Source of the DNA: Tetrapyrgos nigripes
Taxonomy: Eukaryota > Basidiomycota > Agaricomycetes > Agaricales > Campanellaceae
DNA: 64,000 bases
Assembly (NCBI GenBank): GCA_013368315.1
Contig: JAACJM010000146.1
Span: 62,001-126,000 of the forward strand
Direction: 5' to 3'
Each line of letters starts with the position of its first letter. The stretch's first letter is position 1. Below are positions 10,048 to 20,854 of the stretch, one piece after another. A program made the translations under genes and the position numbers. The notes under the pieces were generated by a model. That model had not been told where the DNA came from and made no database searches. It worked only from the letters and a program-made list of their open reading frames with translations.

Positions 10048-11755
10048 CTGTCTACCCCACGTTCCCGAGTTCGTATCGAACCACCTGAAACCCCTCGTGA
10101 CTACGAACGGATTCCATTCCCTCTTCCTCGCTACCTCCTATACTCCGAATATGCGGTCTCTCACGGAAGACAACTACGAACGAATCCTTGGAGTCTTGAC
10201 CGACACTTCGTTTGCACAAGACGTTGGGTGTGGAAACTTACATCAGGTGACGTAGTCCTCTCAACATTTTCGTACATAACGGTGAAAGAAGACTTCAATA
10301 CAGGAGAAACTGTGGTTCAGATTCAAGGACCTTTATTCCTCAAAGAACACGTCGACTACTCTCCATCTGCACCCTCCCCCGAATACGGCCTAGCATCTTC
10401 CTATATCCTAGGACCTAACTATCTTTCATAAAACCAGTGTATGACTGAGCGACGGTCCGCATCTGCAGATCCGAATCTCCGTTGTGCCAACCGACCACAC
10501 GTATTCCACCCCGCATCGAACCGAGACGCCTGCTATATTCCTGAAAACAGCGACGACCCTCGGGTTTCGTGTAAAACTCAACCTTGCCTAAACAGGTATA
10601 ACACTCAGCGACTTACCGACGTAGAACTCCCGAATTGGCTACACGTTATAACCCAGCTCCAAGAACTTGCGATTCAGAAAGCACATCGAAAACCTAGAAC
10701 CAGATCAGGCCAAGAAACTTCTACGCCTACCAACCAGCCTTCCGAACCAAACCCGGTACCAAAAACACCTTCCAATAACCCACCAGAACCAAACGACCCC
10801 ACTTCCCCACCTTCTTTGCCCATCATTCCATCCGCCGAAGGACCATCCGTAGCCCCTCGTCGCCCCCCTACACCTCCTTCCCCAGATCCATCAGACCCAA
10901 ACGACTCAGTCATGGCTGACACACCTCCTATTGGGTCAAACAGAACCTCTGAACGAGGAAGACGAGGAGTTGAAAGCTACACCAGATCAACGGAGATGGA
11001 TAACTTTAAAAGAGATACGTGATCGATTCAAGAAGGACTTCAAACCTTTAGCCTCGGAAGATGTGGCCAGAACAAAGATCAAGTTTGCCAGAATGAGGGG
11101 AACAGATATCAGCAGCTATAACAGCATTTTTGACACGTATGGAGAGGAGTCTGAATTTGGAGAAGCAGCACTGTTGGAGTTCTATCAGGATGGGCTGCCG
11201 CCCAAACTCCGAGAAGCAGTTGGAAGGACGTATCCGAAATGGAAGGACTTCAACCAGTATCAGGAAAGAGCTGTGGAGCTTCACTTAGAGTGGTTGAAGG
11301 AACGAGAAAGACAAGGACGCTGGAAGACTACTTCAACGTCAAAGAGCAGTCCAGGTCCGTCTCAAGGAAGAACGGTGGCTAGCGTCAATGCGCTCATGGG
11401 ATCAGGTGCTAACTCGTCTTTCAATCTGCCACCTAAACTGACACCTGATGAAAGGGACTGACTTCGAAAGGCAGGAGCATGCTTCGCATGTAGACAGACT
11501 GGACACATGAGCAACGAATGTCCTACATTCCCGAGAACGTCGTCTCAAAACACTTCCCGAACCTTCCCACCTCGTACCATTCGAACAACCGAAACCGCAT
11601 CCCCTCCACCGGTGACGGTGGCACAGGCATCCTCTCCTCGAAACACGATCAAGGAAATCTCTGATATGGTAAACAGGGTTAAAGGATTAGAAGGGGAGGA
11701 AAAGGAACAAGCAACCGTTTACTTGAAGGATATTATGTCTAAATTGGATTTTTAA
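10048..11755 (+). pseudogene. chromovirus gag, interrupted
   Basis: An open frame from about 10021 runs to a TAA at about 10429-10431 and continues in the same frame from Met 10441, giving a Pro-rich middle (about residues 130-270). A shift of one base near 10925 leads to the capsid-like part (LKEIRDRFKKDFKPLASED; LLEFYQDGLPPKLREAVGRT). A TGA at 11459-11461 is followed in frame by a zinc knuckle, CFACRQTGHMSNEC (CX2CX4HX4C). The frame ends at TAA 11753-11755, inside a T5A3 run. The likely start, CTGTCTACC at 10048, lacks an ATG, which suggests a lost start or a non-AUG start. Confidence 0.75.
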
Positions 11756-12463
11756 ATCGCTCCTCTGCTACGTCGTCAGCAGGAGTAAAACAGTACACCG
11801 GACAGTTAAAGAACAATCGATATAGTGTGTTATACCCCTCTTGTGAGCGAACCTTTCCTTCAGAAATAAGAATGTCGGCAATCACTCGCAATAGACAGAT
11901 ACCATCAATCACACTCAAAACTGAACTAATCGGCAAAATTACTGGCAGAAAAATCGACGCAAACGCTCTAATAGACAGCGGTGCAGAAGGCATAATCATT
12001 AACAGTCAATTCGCACGAAGAAACCAACTTACCTATCAAAAACCCGTTCCCAGTTCGAAACGTTGACGGCTCTGAAAACACCATGGGATGGGTACGGGAA
12101 TACACTATCCAAAATCTTCGTATCTATTCTCGAGACAGCAAGGCGTACCATGAAGAACAGGCCGAATTCTATGTAACGGACATTGGGGATCATGATATAA
12201 TTCTCGGTACTGACTGGTTGGAAGAACATAATCCGGATATAGACTGGTCGGACTCACGGGTAGACATGACTCGATGTCCAGAAACATGTATCACGGCAAA
12301 ACCTCCCGTTCTTCACTTGAAAACAAAAACCTTGAAACCTGCAGTCATCGATCCAAGAACCCATCACAAGGAGTACCAAGTCAGGTGGATAGAACCAGTT
12401 GGACGATTTAAACCAATTGCCCAATCGAAAATTGCAGGGCGACGATGTCGAATTCCTATTTGA
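11756..12463 (+). pseudogene. chromovirus aspartic protease region
   Basis: The frame, -1 relative to gag, is open from about 11752. It carries the retropepsin motif ALIDSGAEGIIINSQF at about 11968-12015. A one-base shift near 12025 leads into the C-terminal part DIILGTDWLEEHNPDIDW (about 12198-12250), the usual end of gypsy proteases. More frame disturbance occurs between 12370 and 12550, where two frames look partly protein-like. The active Asp-Ser-Gly is present but the frame is broken. Confidence 0.75.
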
Positions 12464-12553
12464 TCCTTCCACCGAAACTCAGAAGAAACCGCAATCTTTA
12501 CCGAAGATGACTACGGGAGGGACACGATCCCAGAACGGTGGGAACAGGACGTA

Positions 12554-13621
12554 ATGGAAGAATTGTTAGGGAAAGAGGAAAGATTCGATGAAGAAGCATC
12601 AGGAGGACCGGATCTGAACATCCGTGCGGGTTTTACGAAAGCACAAGAACTCGCAGAAGCAGCTCAGAATGTTCAGGTCGATGTACCTCTTAAAGATAAG
12701 ATTCCTTCGCAGTATCATCAGTTCCTACAAGTCTTTGACAAACAAACCTCAGAAAGATTACTGAAACGTGGCGAATGGGATCACGCCATCGAGTTAAAAC
12801 CGGACTTTACACCACGCCCCTGCAAAACATATCCGTTGTCCCCAAATGAACAAAAGGAACTCAACGAATTCATCAAGGAAAACTTGGAGAAAGGGTACAT
12901 AAGACCGTCGAAGTCTCCTATGGCAAGTCCCTTCTTTTTTGTAAAAAAGAAAGACGGAAAACTACGACCAGTACAGGATTACCGCGCCCTAAACAAAGGG
13001 ACCGTCAAGAACGAATACCCTTTACCACTTATATCGGAACTCGTAGACAAACTCAAAGGGGCACGAATATTCTCCAAAATCGACCTTAGATGGGGATATA
13101 ACAACGTGCATATCAAGAAGGGAGATGAATGGAAAGCGGCGTTCAAAACCAACCGCGGTCTCTTTGAACCAACGGTGATGTTTTTCGGTCTTATGAATTC
13201 TCCAGCCACGTTCCAAGCAATGATGAATACCCTATTCAAGGACTTGATCGACTCTGGAAAAGTCGTAATCTATATGGACGATATTCTCATATTCACGGAA
13301 TCCCTAGAAGAACATCGATACATGGTAAAACAAGTACTGGCACGACTCCATGATAACGACCTATACGCTAAACCGGAAAAATGTACCTTCGAAACTGACT
13401 CAGTGGAGTTCCTCGGCCTCATCGTATCACATAACACATTGGCGATGGATCCAATCAAGGTTGAAGGAGTAACTAAATGGCCAGTCCCACGGAACGTCAA
13501 AGACGTACAATCATTCCTCGGCTTCGGAAACTTCTATCGACATTTCATACAAGATTTCTCAAAAATCGCACGACCCCTGTTCGATCTCACGAAAAAAAGA
13601 ACATCCATGGGAATGGTCTGA
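12554..13621 (+). pseudogene. chromovirus reverse transcriptase region
   Basis: This part of pol copies the element RNA into DNA. Blocks in order: [55 protein letters not shown], the catalytic [10 protein letters not shown] at about 13265-13294, EFLGLIVS and [12 protein letters not shown]. The frame ends early because a run of seven A at about 13591-13597 puts the following RNase H part in the +1 frame. A single extra A would explain this. Catalytic YMDD is intact. Confidence 0.9.
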
Positions 13622-15509
13622 AGAAGCTCAAAGGGCCTTCCAGGCACTCAAAGATACGTTCACGACTTCACCAGTTCTTCTCATGCCTGACCATTCTAAA
13701 CCGTACCGAGTAGAAGTTGACGCGTCAGATTACGCCACAGGAGGTATCCTGCAACAACAAGGATCGGACGGCAAATGGCACCCAGTAGCCTACCTGTCAA
13801 AAGCGTTGTCCGAAACCGAACGAAACTACGACATCCATGACAAAGAACTGCTAGCAATCATACGAGGACTTGAAGCCTGGCGGCACTACCTTGAAGGAGG
13901 ACCACATACCATCGAAATCTTAACTGATCACGACAACCTCAGATATTTTACTTCGGCTCAAAAACTCAGCCGACGACAAGCAAGGATGGCCTTGTTCTTG
14001 ACCAGATTCAACTTTACACTCACCCATAAACCGGGAAATCTGAATCGAAGTGACCCACTCTCTCGAAGATCGGATCATAAAGAGGGGGTCGAAAACGACA
14101 ACAAGGACAGGGTCTTACTTGACCCTAAATTCTTCAGAATTCGAGTGACGCGACCAGGAACAGTAACCGCAATAGGAGATGCGGAATTGAAAAGGCGAAT
14201 AAAGGAATGTCCGGATAAGGATGCTGAAGTCGTGAGTGCGTTACGAACTATTGTTGACAACGGACCCCGCGCTTTGGCAAAGAATTTACAGGAATGGAAC
14301 TATGAAGACGGGATTATCCTGTTCCGAGGGAAGGTCTACGTCCCAAACGATCAAACGCTCAGGCGGGACATCGTTAAAATGCATCACGACAGCCTTACTG
14401 CAGGCCACCTGGGAAGATTCAAAACATATGAACTCGTCAGTAGAGAATTCTGGTGGCCCGGTATGTCAGTATTCGTTCGCAACTACGTTGAAGGATGTGC
14501 TACCTGCCAGTTAACCAAGGTAGACAACCGCCCTGCACACGTACCCTTAATCCCGAACGAAATACCGGAACGACCCTTTGGTACCATCATGACTGATTTC
14601 ATCACGGACCTGCCAGAATGCGACGGCTTCAATGCAATTCACGTCACAGTCAATCGTTCAACAAAAACAGTTGTCATTTCCCCATGCAGAAAAGATATTG
14701 ACAGCGACAGAACAATCGACCTATTGTTCGACAATACCTGGCGACGGTATGGCTTGTGGGATAAAATGATATCTGACCGCGGACCTCAATTCGCAAGCCA
14801 AGTGATGAAGGGCATTTACGCTAAGTTAGGTATCACTTCGGCACTTAGTACCACTTACCATCCGCAGACAGACGGAGAAACAGAAAGGTTCAATCAAGAA
14901 CTGGAACAATACCTCCGGACCTTCTGTAACTATCGTCAAGACGATTGGGTCAAATACCTGCCATACGCTGAATTCTGTCATAATACCCGGGTTCACTCAG
15001 CGACTGGGAAATCACCGTTTGAATTACTCCATGGATTTCTGCCACGACTGTTCCCTTCAATCAACCCAACTTCACACGTACCAAAAGTCGAGGAACGCCT
15101 CCAGAACTTGGATACAATTCGAGAAGAACTGAAGGCAAGTCTAGCGACGGCAGCCTAACTAATGAAGGAGCAAAACAAGGACTACCGGAACGAAGGGGTG
15201 AAGTTTAAGGTTGGGGATAAAGTGCTGCTGGATGGGAAGAATCTGAAAACGACGAGACCGAAAGCTAAGTTGGCAAATCGCCGTCATGGACCATTTGAAA
15301 TCACTGACGTCATCAGTGAAGTCAATTATCGACTCAAATTACCGAATGGCTGGCGCATTCACCCAGTGTTCCACACCTCACTCCTATCGCCGTACAAAGA
15401 AACCGAAGCCCACGGAGTGAACTACCCGGGAGAACCTGCTGAGCTATTACCCGAAGACAACGAATATGATGTGGAGGCAATTCTGGATTCAAAACCAACG
15501 AGAAACTGA
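13600..15509 (+). pseudogene. chromovirus RNase H and integrase
   Basis: Continues pol after the A7 frameshift. RNase H has YRVEVDASDYATGGIL, ELLAIIRGLEAWRHYLEG and TDHDNL. Integrase has the HHCC domain (HHDSLTAGH, CATC) and a DDE core with TDFITDLP, ISDRGPQFAS and HPQTDGETERFNQ. It then has a TAA at 15156-15158, an in-frame continuation with a GPF-type C-terminal motif (GPFEITDVI), and a TGA at 15507-15509 before the chromodomain. This enzyme would insert the cDNA in the genome. Both stops must be read through for a full product. Confidence 0.9.
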
Positions 15510-15854
15510 CGGGGAGTACAATACCTTGTCAAATGGTTGGATTATGCTGACTCGGAAAATTCATGGGAACCAGCGTCAGGACTGATGAAGGTGAAGGAGA
15601 TGATCGAGACCTTCCATCAACAACATCCAGACGCATATCGACCCAAAAACCTGATACGTCCGGGAACAACGGTACGTTCACTAGGCGTCGCCATGGAAGA
15701 CATATGGCGAAGTACCCGGGTACTTCAGGCGAAAGCACAACTCCGAGGAGAAACACTGTTACGAACCGTGGGCATCCTATGCCCGCCTTCACACCCCACT
15801 CGGCAATCGAACTCAGAATTCTGTCATCACTCGTCAATCGCATTCCCTCGTTAA
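15510..15854 (+). pseudogene. chromodomain at the integrase C-terminus
   Basis: In frame after the TGA at 15507-15509. VEAILDSKP just before the stop and YLVKWLDYADSENSWEPASG after it form the standard chromodomain with its aromatic cage residues (Y, W, W). Chromodomains of chromoviruses steer integration to marked histones. The tail to the stop at 15852-15854 has no recognised motif. Confidence 0.85.
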
Positions 15855-16022
15855 CGGCGTTTACTGTCAAAACCATCCCAGGGCGACTTGACCGTCCATT
15901 CAAAACTTTCTCGGTACAGAGAAACAAGTATAAAGGTCCTCCCCACAACGAAGAAGGACAGAACTCAACCACATCCTACCAGTTTCACCTTACCCATCTC
16001 GTACAACATCTTCAACATCACT

Positions 16023-16538
16023 ATGTCTACCGCTTCCTCCACCAACACCAACGCGAACGACGCGATCCCATCCAACAGGGGACGCTGCACCTATGGGTCT
16101 CGTTCAGGACGACGGTGCCGAATGGCGAAACAACACGCGGGACCTCACAACGGCTGTCAACGCTGCACATGGGGAGGGGAGGACGGGCCAGGACGGTGCA
16201 GATTGGGCAGAGGACATAAGGCCCGTTGCGTGGTACAATGGACGTCGCTACGTGCGGAACATAAAGGGAATATAGGATGGGGAGATGCCAGCACATGGGG
16301 GGCAAACAACGTTGTACCCTGGAGCATGGACAACAATGGAGGTGGATGGGGAACGGCTACCGACACCACGGAATGGGGGAACCTGGACTGGAACGATCCT
16401 AGATGGGAGATTGGAAACTACCCTATAGACTGGGACAAGTATTGGCTGAGCCAAGAGGATGTAGACAGGCGACTCCGCAAGCAATGGGCGGAGCATTGGA
16501 AGACTGGAGTGTCGAGCTCCGGTGAAAGCTCGTCCTAA
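16023..16538 (+). CDS. extra ORF after pol: Cys/His-rich, Gly/Trp-rich protein
   Basis: An intact frame lies between pol and the 3' LTR, where env would be in a retrovirus. The first Met of the open frame is upstream at 15888, but ATG 16023 has better context (CACTATGTC) and fits the start of the recognisable protein. Residues about 20-65 hold two similar blocks, RCTYGSRSGRRCRMAKQHAG and RCTWGGEDGPGRCRLGRGHK, giving C-X9-C-X5-H-X3-H and C-X10-C-X5-H-X3-C spacings that could bind zinc. The rest is rich in Trp, Gly and Asp, with W-G-N-L-D-W-type steps, and ends in a Ser-rich tail. No signal peptide or membrane segment, so it is not an envelope protein. It is the only main frame of the element without a stop or shift. 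The function is unknown. Confidence 0.65.
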   Translation: MSTASSTNTNANDAIPSNRGRCTYGSRSGRRCRMAKQHAGPHNGCQRCTWGGEDGPGRCRLGRGHKARCVVQWTSLRAEHKGNIGWGDASTWGANNVVPWSMDNNGGGWGTATDTTEWGNLDWNDPRWEIGNYPIDWDKYWLSQEDVDRRLRKQWAEHWKTGVSSSGESSS

Positions 16539-16549
16539 AGAGGGGGTAA
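16536..16549 (+). promoter_or_regulatory. polypurine tract
   Basis: AAAGAGGGGGTAA ends directly before the 3' LTR, where plus-strand DNA priming is expected. Confidence 0.8.
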
Positions 16550-17050
16550 TGTCATGAATCGTCTCCCGCCTATTCATTTTCCTTTCTATTCTTTTCCCTT
16601 TACCACCTATTCCCCACTCTAACCCCATAAACATCAACCATTTCTCATCATCGTCTATAGTTACCATCTCTCTAGATCTATGACTCATATTCCTATCTCC
16701 ATGGACATTCTCACTGTCAATCACTCTGTGTGATCCAGTACCTTCATCTATCCATATTTGACTTATTATTCTCTCGCCCTTGACATCTCCACATGATACC
16801 GTCTATTATTACTTACTCTTTCCCATCTGTTCATATTTTACTTATATACCTGTGACCCTTGTAACCTATTCCTTAGTTCGTTCACTTCGTCTCCGCTCCG
16901 TACTTTTACTACGCAGTGTAGAGCCTAGTCAGCTTACTTTCTTTCTATCTCTCTACCTCTCTATCTTTCTTAATCAATCTATTCTCTTGCAACCGGCGTT
17001 CTCGTATTGTGTGACTTGGGTGGTTATCGAGTGTAACGACAACCTTGACA
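16550..17050 (+). repeat. 3' LTR, 501 bp
   Basis: Same ends and length as the 5' LTR; one difference (G at 17011, A at 9923). Followed by CCTCT (17051-17055), the target duplication. Confidence 0.95.
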
Positions 17051-17797
17051 CCTCTGTATGGCAGATGATTTACAGGGATTTGCCTCCAGTGAAAGACGCA
17101 AAAGGATTTATGGCTTCGAAGGCATGGTGACGCAGTAAGTTTTTGATCATCTTTGCCTTCAATGTGGATCTAAAGGCGTTCTACAACAGAAATGCGAGCA
17201 ATGTCTTTCCCAGGATTTGCCTTGCATTCACCTACGTTATGGGATCGGGTGTCAGGAATGTGGCCCCAAATACACTTCAACGTGTACAAGATTCGGACTG
17301 GAGTGACGAGATCATATTATGCGAGAGTTGAATATTGATGAAGAGGCGTATAGGAACCTCCTGGAACAGTTCTGCGACATGGACGACGATGCATCTGACT
17401 CTACCTCTGACAAAGCCAATCCCATTGCTCAGCCAGTCCAGACACAGGCATCGGTCAAAACACTCAGTCCAACATCGCAGAAAGTACAACTCACTTCCCC
17501 TGTCCAGTTTACCAAACGGAAGAGTCAACAAGATGGCCACGTTGACGAGGATGTCCCATCCAACCAAGGCAATCTCACTCGACTGAATCTGCAGACACTA
17601 TCTTGAACGTGAATATCTCGATGTCAAACGAACCTGTACCCATGACAATGCCTATACATATACCTATGCCGCAAATGTCTTTCAATTTGCCTACTTACAA
17701 TTTGCCTGTGCCCATGCCCGGTACCAGTGTACTCAGTCATGCGATGGTGAGAAGTACTGGTGCTTCGTGGTCTTCATTCTTGATGAATATGTGAAGG
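17051..17797 (+). CDS. hypothetical protein fragment, acidic then Met/Pro-rich
   Basis: Several plus-strand pieces look like one gene with introns or small indels. A basic piece lies at 17143-17331 (FNVDLKAFYNRNASNVFPRI). An acidic piece lies at about 17319-17600 (IDEEAYRNLLEQFCDMDDDA, then a Gln/Ser/Thr-rich part). A Met/Pro-rich piece lies at about 17590-17750 (MPIHIPMPQMSFNLPTYNLP) and ends near a GTGAG donor. The pieces are in different frames. The composition is that of a regulatory protein tail, but no DNA-binding domain is visible. The 5' end may have been disturbed by the LTR insertion just upstream. Confidence 0.4.
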
Positions 17798-18905
17798 GTC
17801 TCTTGCTTTGATTTCGAGAAGATTTCGCTCAAATTTTGCTGCACTAATTTAGTTACACTCAATTCTCTTTCTTGTTTTTAGGCCTTGCTATGTTTGGTGC
17901 TCATTAATCATGATACTACTTATCTCTGATGTAAACGGTTTTGAAAATGAACAGAGCTCCTCCATCCATCGATTATTAATTGACAAGTTATTTAGGCCAC
18001 TTTTTATGTCACTCATCCAATGTCCTTTTCACTCCCACTGACCACCACTGTCTCAGTCTGACGGTCTCAACAAGGCACTCGACTTATTAAAAGATGACCA
18101 GTGTATCTACATATGTACATGGCAATGAGTGAGTTTGCTAGTCCAACATGATAAATGCCACAAGCAAATACAATGAAGATGTGCTGCTTTCATCCTTTTG
18201 TTCCCAAAGTACCCTGCGGAAGATTGTCTGCAATCATATTCTTGGTTACAAATTCGCCTGGCCGATTATCTGTCATACTTGGTCTTCGCTCGATTATGAC
18301 CTTTTTGTTTGATCGGGTGAGATATAGTGAAAACGGGGCACTCATGGTTTTCAATCTCTCTCTTATAGTCTCTTCATTCCTGTCGTCGCTTTCACGCAAA
18401 CTGACTAGACAATTTGTGTGATCCATTGAGAAATTGAGTGAAATGACACTAAGTTAGTGAGAAACGCGTCTTATGTACTACGTCAACCACTTCTTTTCGA
18501 CTACCCGCAGCTACACCCACACCCTCCTCATGTAATGCTGCCAACTATCTACTTCTGCGATTGCGAAGGTTATTGCAAGGCAAGAAGACAAGTCAGTCGC
18601 ACAACCTTTTATGATCATTGAAAATACCGGGAAAATGCAAACACGACGTCTACTTCACTATCTGAAGGAAGGAAATGACGACGAGTTGATAGCAATGCAG
18701 ATGTTGTTGTCAGTCTGTGTTTTATTCTGTGAGTTCAGTGTGCAGATGAATGGTCAAAACAAGTACTAATCATCTGAGTATTTTCTTTTGGGATCTGCGG
18801 CACAGAGCCATTTTCCTCTTGTTTCTGCTCTACGCTCGGTCTGGGTGAGTTCTTGACCAATTCTCAGTTTCCCAGCTTTAATATATGCTGAGGCTTTTTC
18901 AGACC
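17798..18905. other. intergenic, no gene supported
   Basis: AT-rich. Two short overlapping frames (18155-18421 plus, 18190-18426 minus) have no motif. It probably contains untranslated sequence and the promoter of the gene starting at 18906. Confidence 0.4.
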
Positions 18906-19357
18906 ATGAGTTCCACCACCCCTGTGGTAACACGGCCCCCCACGGCAGAAGAACTCAAAGCCAATCCCTCCCTCCTTCATCGCAGACCCAAGTGTGAGTA
19001 CTACTTTCTCGTTTGTCCATAACAATAACTAATTCCGTTTTTTTTTTAGCTCTCCCTGGCTCAGATGCTCACGATGCGGCCTTGGCTGCTGTCCTACGCT
19101 ATGATCGTCTTTTCTTGACCACTCCATACCCTGACCTCCCTCTTTACACATATCCTGCAGCAGTCGTTCACGACATGTGCATCTACGCTGACATGCGTTT
19201 TGCTGAATACGACTATATGGTTTGGCTGCAATTGTGGTCTACCTCTCTTTGCCACCTCGCCTGCATCCTTCACCAACCAAAAGCTGGACACCCATATGAG
19301 ATAATGTGGTGGATACCTACCCAGAATTCGATGGAGTGTGGGGAAGCTGGAGATTAG
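18906..19357 (+). CDS. hypothetical small protein, two exons
   Basis: Exon 1 (18906-18993) begins ATGAGTTCC and reads MSSTTPVVTRPPTAEELKAN. The donor GTGAGT follows at 18994. The acceptor after a T-run at 19040-19049 leads to exon 2 (19050-19357), and the split codon restores Ser. Exon 2 has an aromatic-rich helical sequence (LRYDRLFLTTPYPDLPLYTY) and stops at 19355-19357. About 131 residues. It could instead splice onward into the gene at 19456, but the promoter-like palindrome between them argues for two genes. No family recognised. Confidence 0.5.
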
Positions 19358-19372
19358 CGATTAGGTCCCAGT

Positions 19373-19392
19373 CACGTGTGGTACCACACGTG
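19373..19392. promoter_or_regulatory. perfect 20-bp palindrome with two CACGTG sites
   Basis: CACGTGTGGTACCACACGTG equals its own reverse complement and has a CACGTG E-box at each end, 14 bases apart start to start. It lies about 65 bases upstream of the ATG at 19456. CACGTG is the known core site of bHLH factors such as Pho4 and Cbf1. Use here is inferred. Confidence 0.6.
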
Positions 19393-19455
19393 GCTCCATC
19401 CTCCAAGCTCTTTCTTTGTTCTTTGTTTGTCTGTACAGTCACTTCACGCTATAAC

Positions 19456-20410
19456 ATGGACACCGTAGACTCCTTCAATATTGTGAGTTTAGCTTGCTTA
19501 TGTACTTGCTCTCCTCTGATCCCTTTTGCAGTCCATCTTTTCAAACTTACTGCCCAAAATTTTCAGAGTCCTGCAGTCACACACAGTTGTGGACGCTGAA
19601 ACTCTTTGCCAAGTTGGATCGTTCGATGCACCTCCACTTTCTGCCCTATCCGTTCTTGCTGTTGGACTGTATCGTGTACGACTCCAGGTTTCCACACTGC
19701 CAGACGTCGTCGTCTCCTTTCTGGACGCAAATCTGGAGTGTTTATGGCCATGGTGCTTGGCTATTCTCAACTGCGCAATCGTTCCAGACAGGCTAGACCA
19801 CAAAGCAATCTGGTCTGTCAAAGGCCCTGGACGACATGCGCTCATGACTGTCACATTCATACTGTGCAAAGCCTTGGTCCGATGCCCTGGTGGTCCTTCA
19901 CCATCTTTGTCATCCTTTCATTCCAACTCTAACGATCGACTACGCTTCATGCAATCTGAAGGACTCTATGTCACCCTAGCCAGGGTGTTTGCATATGCCT
20001 GCCTGCGTAGTGCCGATCTGGTTGACCACGCTATGGCAACTCTTGCCACAGCATCCCATTTGGTGTCCTCCATGTCGTTGAAGGTTTTTCTCACCACTTT
20101 CACAGAACATGGTGGTGTTCACCTGCTCATGACACATGTTTTGGAGCCGATGGACGAGACAAGTTTCAAAGCATCTACGATCATGACTTTCAACCACCTG
20201 GTCAGACTCCTGCGCCTTTGCATGAACGGAGTGCCGGAGTCTAGCGATACTTTTCCGTTAACCACGACACAACTGCTACACAATCTTTTTTGTGGAATGT
20301 TTTCCACTTCCACACTGGAGACCATTCATAATCTATCTACCAAGCTTCGCAATACAGCCACTGACAAGGTCATCCCAGACCTTTTCGAAACTGCCACAGA
20401 CTGGGTATAG
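19456..20410 (+). CDS. hypothetical helical protein, two exons
   Basis: Exon 1 (19456-19482) codes MDTVDSFNI. The 49-base intron has a GTGAGT donor and a TTTTGCAG acceptor, and exon 2 (19532-20410) follows in phase 0. The product is about 301 residues, rich in Leu, Ser, Thr and His, with helical stretches (VFAYACLRSADLVDHAMATL; FNHLVRLLRLCMN) and no signal peptide or membrane segment. It ends ATDWV. The uninterrupted long second exon, clean splice sites and a clear upstream site make it one of the safest genes of the window. The family and function are unknown. Confidence 0.65.
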
Positions 20411-20854
20411 TCAGCGGTGTCTTGTTACTTTGGCAGGTTATCAATACGGTAATATGTGTAGGGTATTGAATACTAAGGATACATAAATTTGTTGTTGGGT
20501 AGTTTTTGGGTCTAGTCAGTAAACTTCCATGTATGGATGTACCATGTCGTCTGTCCTAAACCAAGGGCTTTTTGGTAATGATGGATTGTATCCTGAATTT
20601 CCTTAACATCACTTTTTGGAGACATCCTTTCAATGTAAATTAATTGGTAAGTTGGTCTGTATAAAATTGTTATGCGTTGTAGTAAATAAGATTTTTTTCT
20701 ACTGACTTGTACCTATAGTAAAGACATTCTTGTTGAGATACCCGTCCCTGTCATGCACCCTTGTAAGCGTGTGGTGATTCTGGGTGGGGCGGGGATTGGG
20801 GTTGATGATGTGAATTGTAACTGTAAGGGTCTCCTTGAGGTTGTTGAGGATGAA
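20411..20854. other. intergenic, convergent gene ends
   Basis: Between the stop at 20410 and the 3' end of the minus-strand gene. AT-rich, with no motif beyond probable untranslated sequence. Confidence 0.4.

Larger units (their letters stand above)
9462..17050 (+). mobile_element. full-length Ty3/gypsy chromovirus (Tf1/sushi-like)
   Basis: Two 501-bp LTRs (TGTCATG to CTTGACA), a 5-bp target duplication, gag, protease, reverse transcriptase, RNase H, integrase, a chromodomain and an extra ORF before the 3' LTR. Domain order and the chromodomain place it among chromoviruses. The priming site matches the element's own LTR, as in Tf1. Gag-pol is broken by several stops and frameshifts, so this copy cannot make complete proteins, yet the LTRs differ at one base (9923 A, 17011 G). 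Confidence 0.95.

Noticed and set aside
10674..10922. Gly-rich minus-strand ORF in gag
   Set aside because: Antisense of the Pro-rich part of gag.
16023..16538. Envelope gene of an errantivirus-like element
   Set aside because: No signal peptide, membrane segment or fusion-type sequence. The product is Cys/His- and Gly/Trp-rich instead.
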